A stretch of DNA of 5,842 nucleotides from Aadella sp043822885 (lineage in GTDB: Bacteria; Omnitrophota; Gorgyraeia; Tantalellales; Tantalellaceae), in contig JBDRBI010000111.1 of the NCBI GenBank assembly GCA_043822885.1, positions 1-5,842 of the forward strand, given 5' to 3'. Shown here piece after piece: positions 4,937 to 5,842 of this stretch. A program made the translations under genes and the position numbers. A model generated the notes under the pieces. It did no database searches. It saw only the letters and a list, made by a program, of their open reading frames with translations, and had not been told where the DNA came from. Position 1 is the stretch's first letter. The number at the start of each line of letters is the position of its first letter.

Positions 4937-5842
4937 TTAAAGTTTTCGGTGAGAAATTTCTGCAGGTTGGCGTTACCGGAGATATCATCGTAAGAAAACA
5001 GCACTATCCCCGAAGCGGGTGTTTTTAAGAGCGATCCGAGTTCCTTATACAGAACATCAGGCATATCTTTCAGTAAATACGGACCTACACCTACCATAAT
5101 GCTTTTTGGATCTCTTTGAGATATAATAGAATTTGTATAAAAAGCGAAGAGACGATCATCGTCGGTATAATTCATTGCCACCACATAATCGGTATACCCC
5201 TCGTCTAACCATAAGGTCCAATCCTGAAGTGTAGTAAGATATGTTCTTTCGATCGACGGCATAATAGTCGTGGATATCTTTAGTTCGGGGTTTATCCCAC
5301 GTACTTTTTTTGAAATATCCCTTAGAAGAGATGTCACATTATTTCTTCTAAAAGAGTCCCACAAAAGAAAATTCTGTCTGGAATATTTATCCGATATAAT
5401 GTCTACACCGTAGGTCTTTTTGAATGAGGCAAGATTTCCTTCGTCATATCCGTAACTCAATCCGTGAGAAGTAAAACGTGATCCCGGTATGAAAGGTACG
5501 ACCGAGGGATACCTTATGTAATCAAGATGCAGGCCGCTAAGACCCGGATACTTTTTAACTACTTCACCCGCGATATTAGAAAGATATTTTCTTACATTAG
5601 CGTTTCCCGGTTCCAGAAAGATCTGATCTTCACGGATATAATATTTATCCAGCGGGTCTTTCACGTCTTTCATGGAAGTTTTTCCGTGCTGGTCCAGTGT
5701 AAGGACGCTTTTCCCGAAAGTCTTTACGATATTAGCTTTTTCATTTTGCGCTATGCTCAATAAGTTTATCCAGGCATGAACGGAGATATCACGTTTTTTT
5801 GCTTCTTTTATAAGATACGAAAATGTATCACATCCGGCGCCG
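4927..5842 (-). CDS. GHL10/DUF187-family glycosidase-like protein, 5' end outside window
   Basis: The C-terminal 304 residues are visible; the frame is open to the right edge (base 5842 is a partial codon), so the true start lies outside. A TTG at 5760 is an internal Leu, not the start: the residues before it, ISVHAWINLL, match the conserved 'VHAWLN' strand of the family. Other family marks, numbered in the visible part: GLHLDYIRYP at 103-112 with an acidic Asp107 on a barrel strand, WDSFRRNNVTSLLRDI at 161-176, NPELKISTTIMPS at 184-196, DYVVAMNYTDDDR at 218-230, VGVGPYL at 250-256 and GIVLFSYDDI at 278-287. This is a TIM-barrel fold thought to act on cell-wall or extracellular glycans; the substrate is unknown. 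A signal peptide, if present, would lie outside the window. The TAG stop at 4927-4929 overlaps the end of the palindromic element. Confidence 0.85.
   Translation of the reverse strand, partial: GAGCDTFSYLIKEAKKRDISVHAWINLLSIAQNEKANIVKTFGKSVLTLDQHGKTSMKDVKDPLDKYYIREDQIFLEPGNANVRKYLSNIAGEVVKKYPGLSGLHLDYIRYPSVVPFIPGSRFTSHGLSYGYDEGNLASFKKTYGVDIISDKYSRQNFLLWDSFRRNNVTSLLRDISKKVRGINPELKISTTIMPSIERTYLTTLQDWTLWLDEGYTDYVVAMNYTDDDRLFAFYTNSIISQRDPKSIMVGVGPYLLKDMPDVLYKELGSLLKTPASGIVLFSYDDISGNANLQKFLTENFNKK

Noticed and set aside
5758..5760. TTG as the start codon of the minus-strand GHL10-like gene
   Set aside because: The frame is open to the window edge and the residues before the TTG (ISVHAWINL) match a conserved family strand, so the TTG is internal.

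Overview
The window looks like a chromosomal segment of an uncultured or deep-branching Gram-negative-type bacterium with moderate GC. Coding sequence is rich in ATA (Ile) and AGA/AGG (Arg) codons, and intergenic gaps are full of short degenerate repeats. The mix of palindromic 'cgtcattgcgagg…gcaatct' elements, heptad intergenic tracts, an archaeal-looking GTP-type PEP carboxykinase and a DUF187/GHL10 protein would fit a Candidatus Omnitrophota-like genome. That assignment is a guess from general resemblance, not proof.

Layout. (1) Bases 1-173 hold a palindromic repeat element: three tandem 22-bp 'head' copies leading into a full two-armed inverted repeat, followed by a heptad tract. (2) Bases 172-555, minus strand, encode a 127-residue lipoprotein of unknown function with its own well-formed sigma70-type promoter and Shine-Dalgarno site. 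(3) Bases 556-902 are a divergent intergenic region. It holds the lipoprotein promoter, a purine-rich 13-mer repeat cluster, a second heptad tract that starts with the same 14-mer as the first, and a good forward promoter. (4) Bases 903-4763 are a compact forward operon: GTP-type PEP carboxykinase, SAICAR synthetase (purC, long type) and threonylcarbamoyl-AMP synthase (Sua5 type). The gaps are 26 and 10 nt, each with a Shine-Dalgarno site. (5) Bases 4764-4936 are a convergent intergenic gap with an A/T-rich 'ggttaaaa' tract and a second palindromic element, whose right arm runs into a T-run and probably terminates the operon. (6) Bases 4927-5842, minus strand, encode the C-terminal 304 residues of a GHL10/DUF187-family glycosidase-like protein whose start lies beyond the right edge.

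How the genes fit together. The operon joins a gluconeogenic/anaplerotic enzyme (oxaloacetate/PEP), a purine biosynthesis enzyme and an enzyme for the universal t6A37 tRNA modification. These are housekeeping functions linked at most loosely through CO2/bicarbonate and nucleotide metabolism. I see no defence system, phage, transposase, CRISPR array, tRNA or rRNA. The points most worth a second look are the altered guanine-pocket segment of the PEP carboxykinase and the repeat families that occupy every intergenic gap of more than 30 bp.
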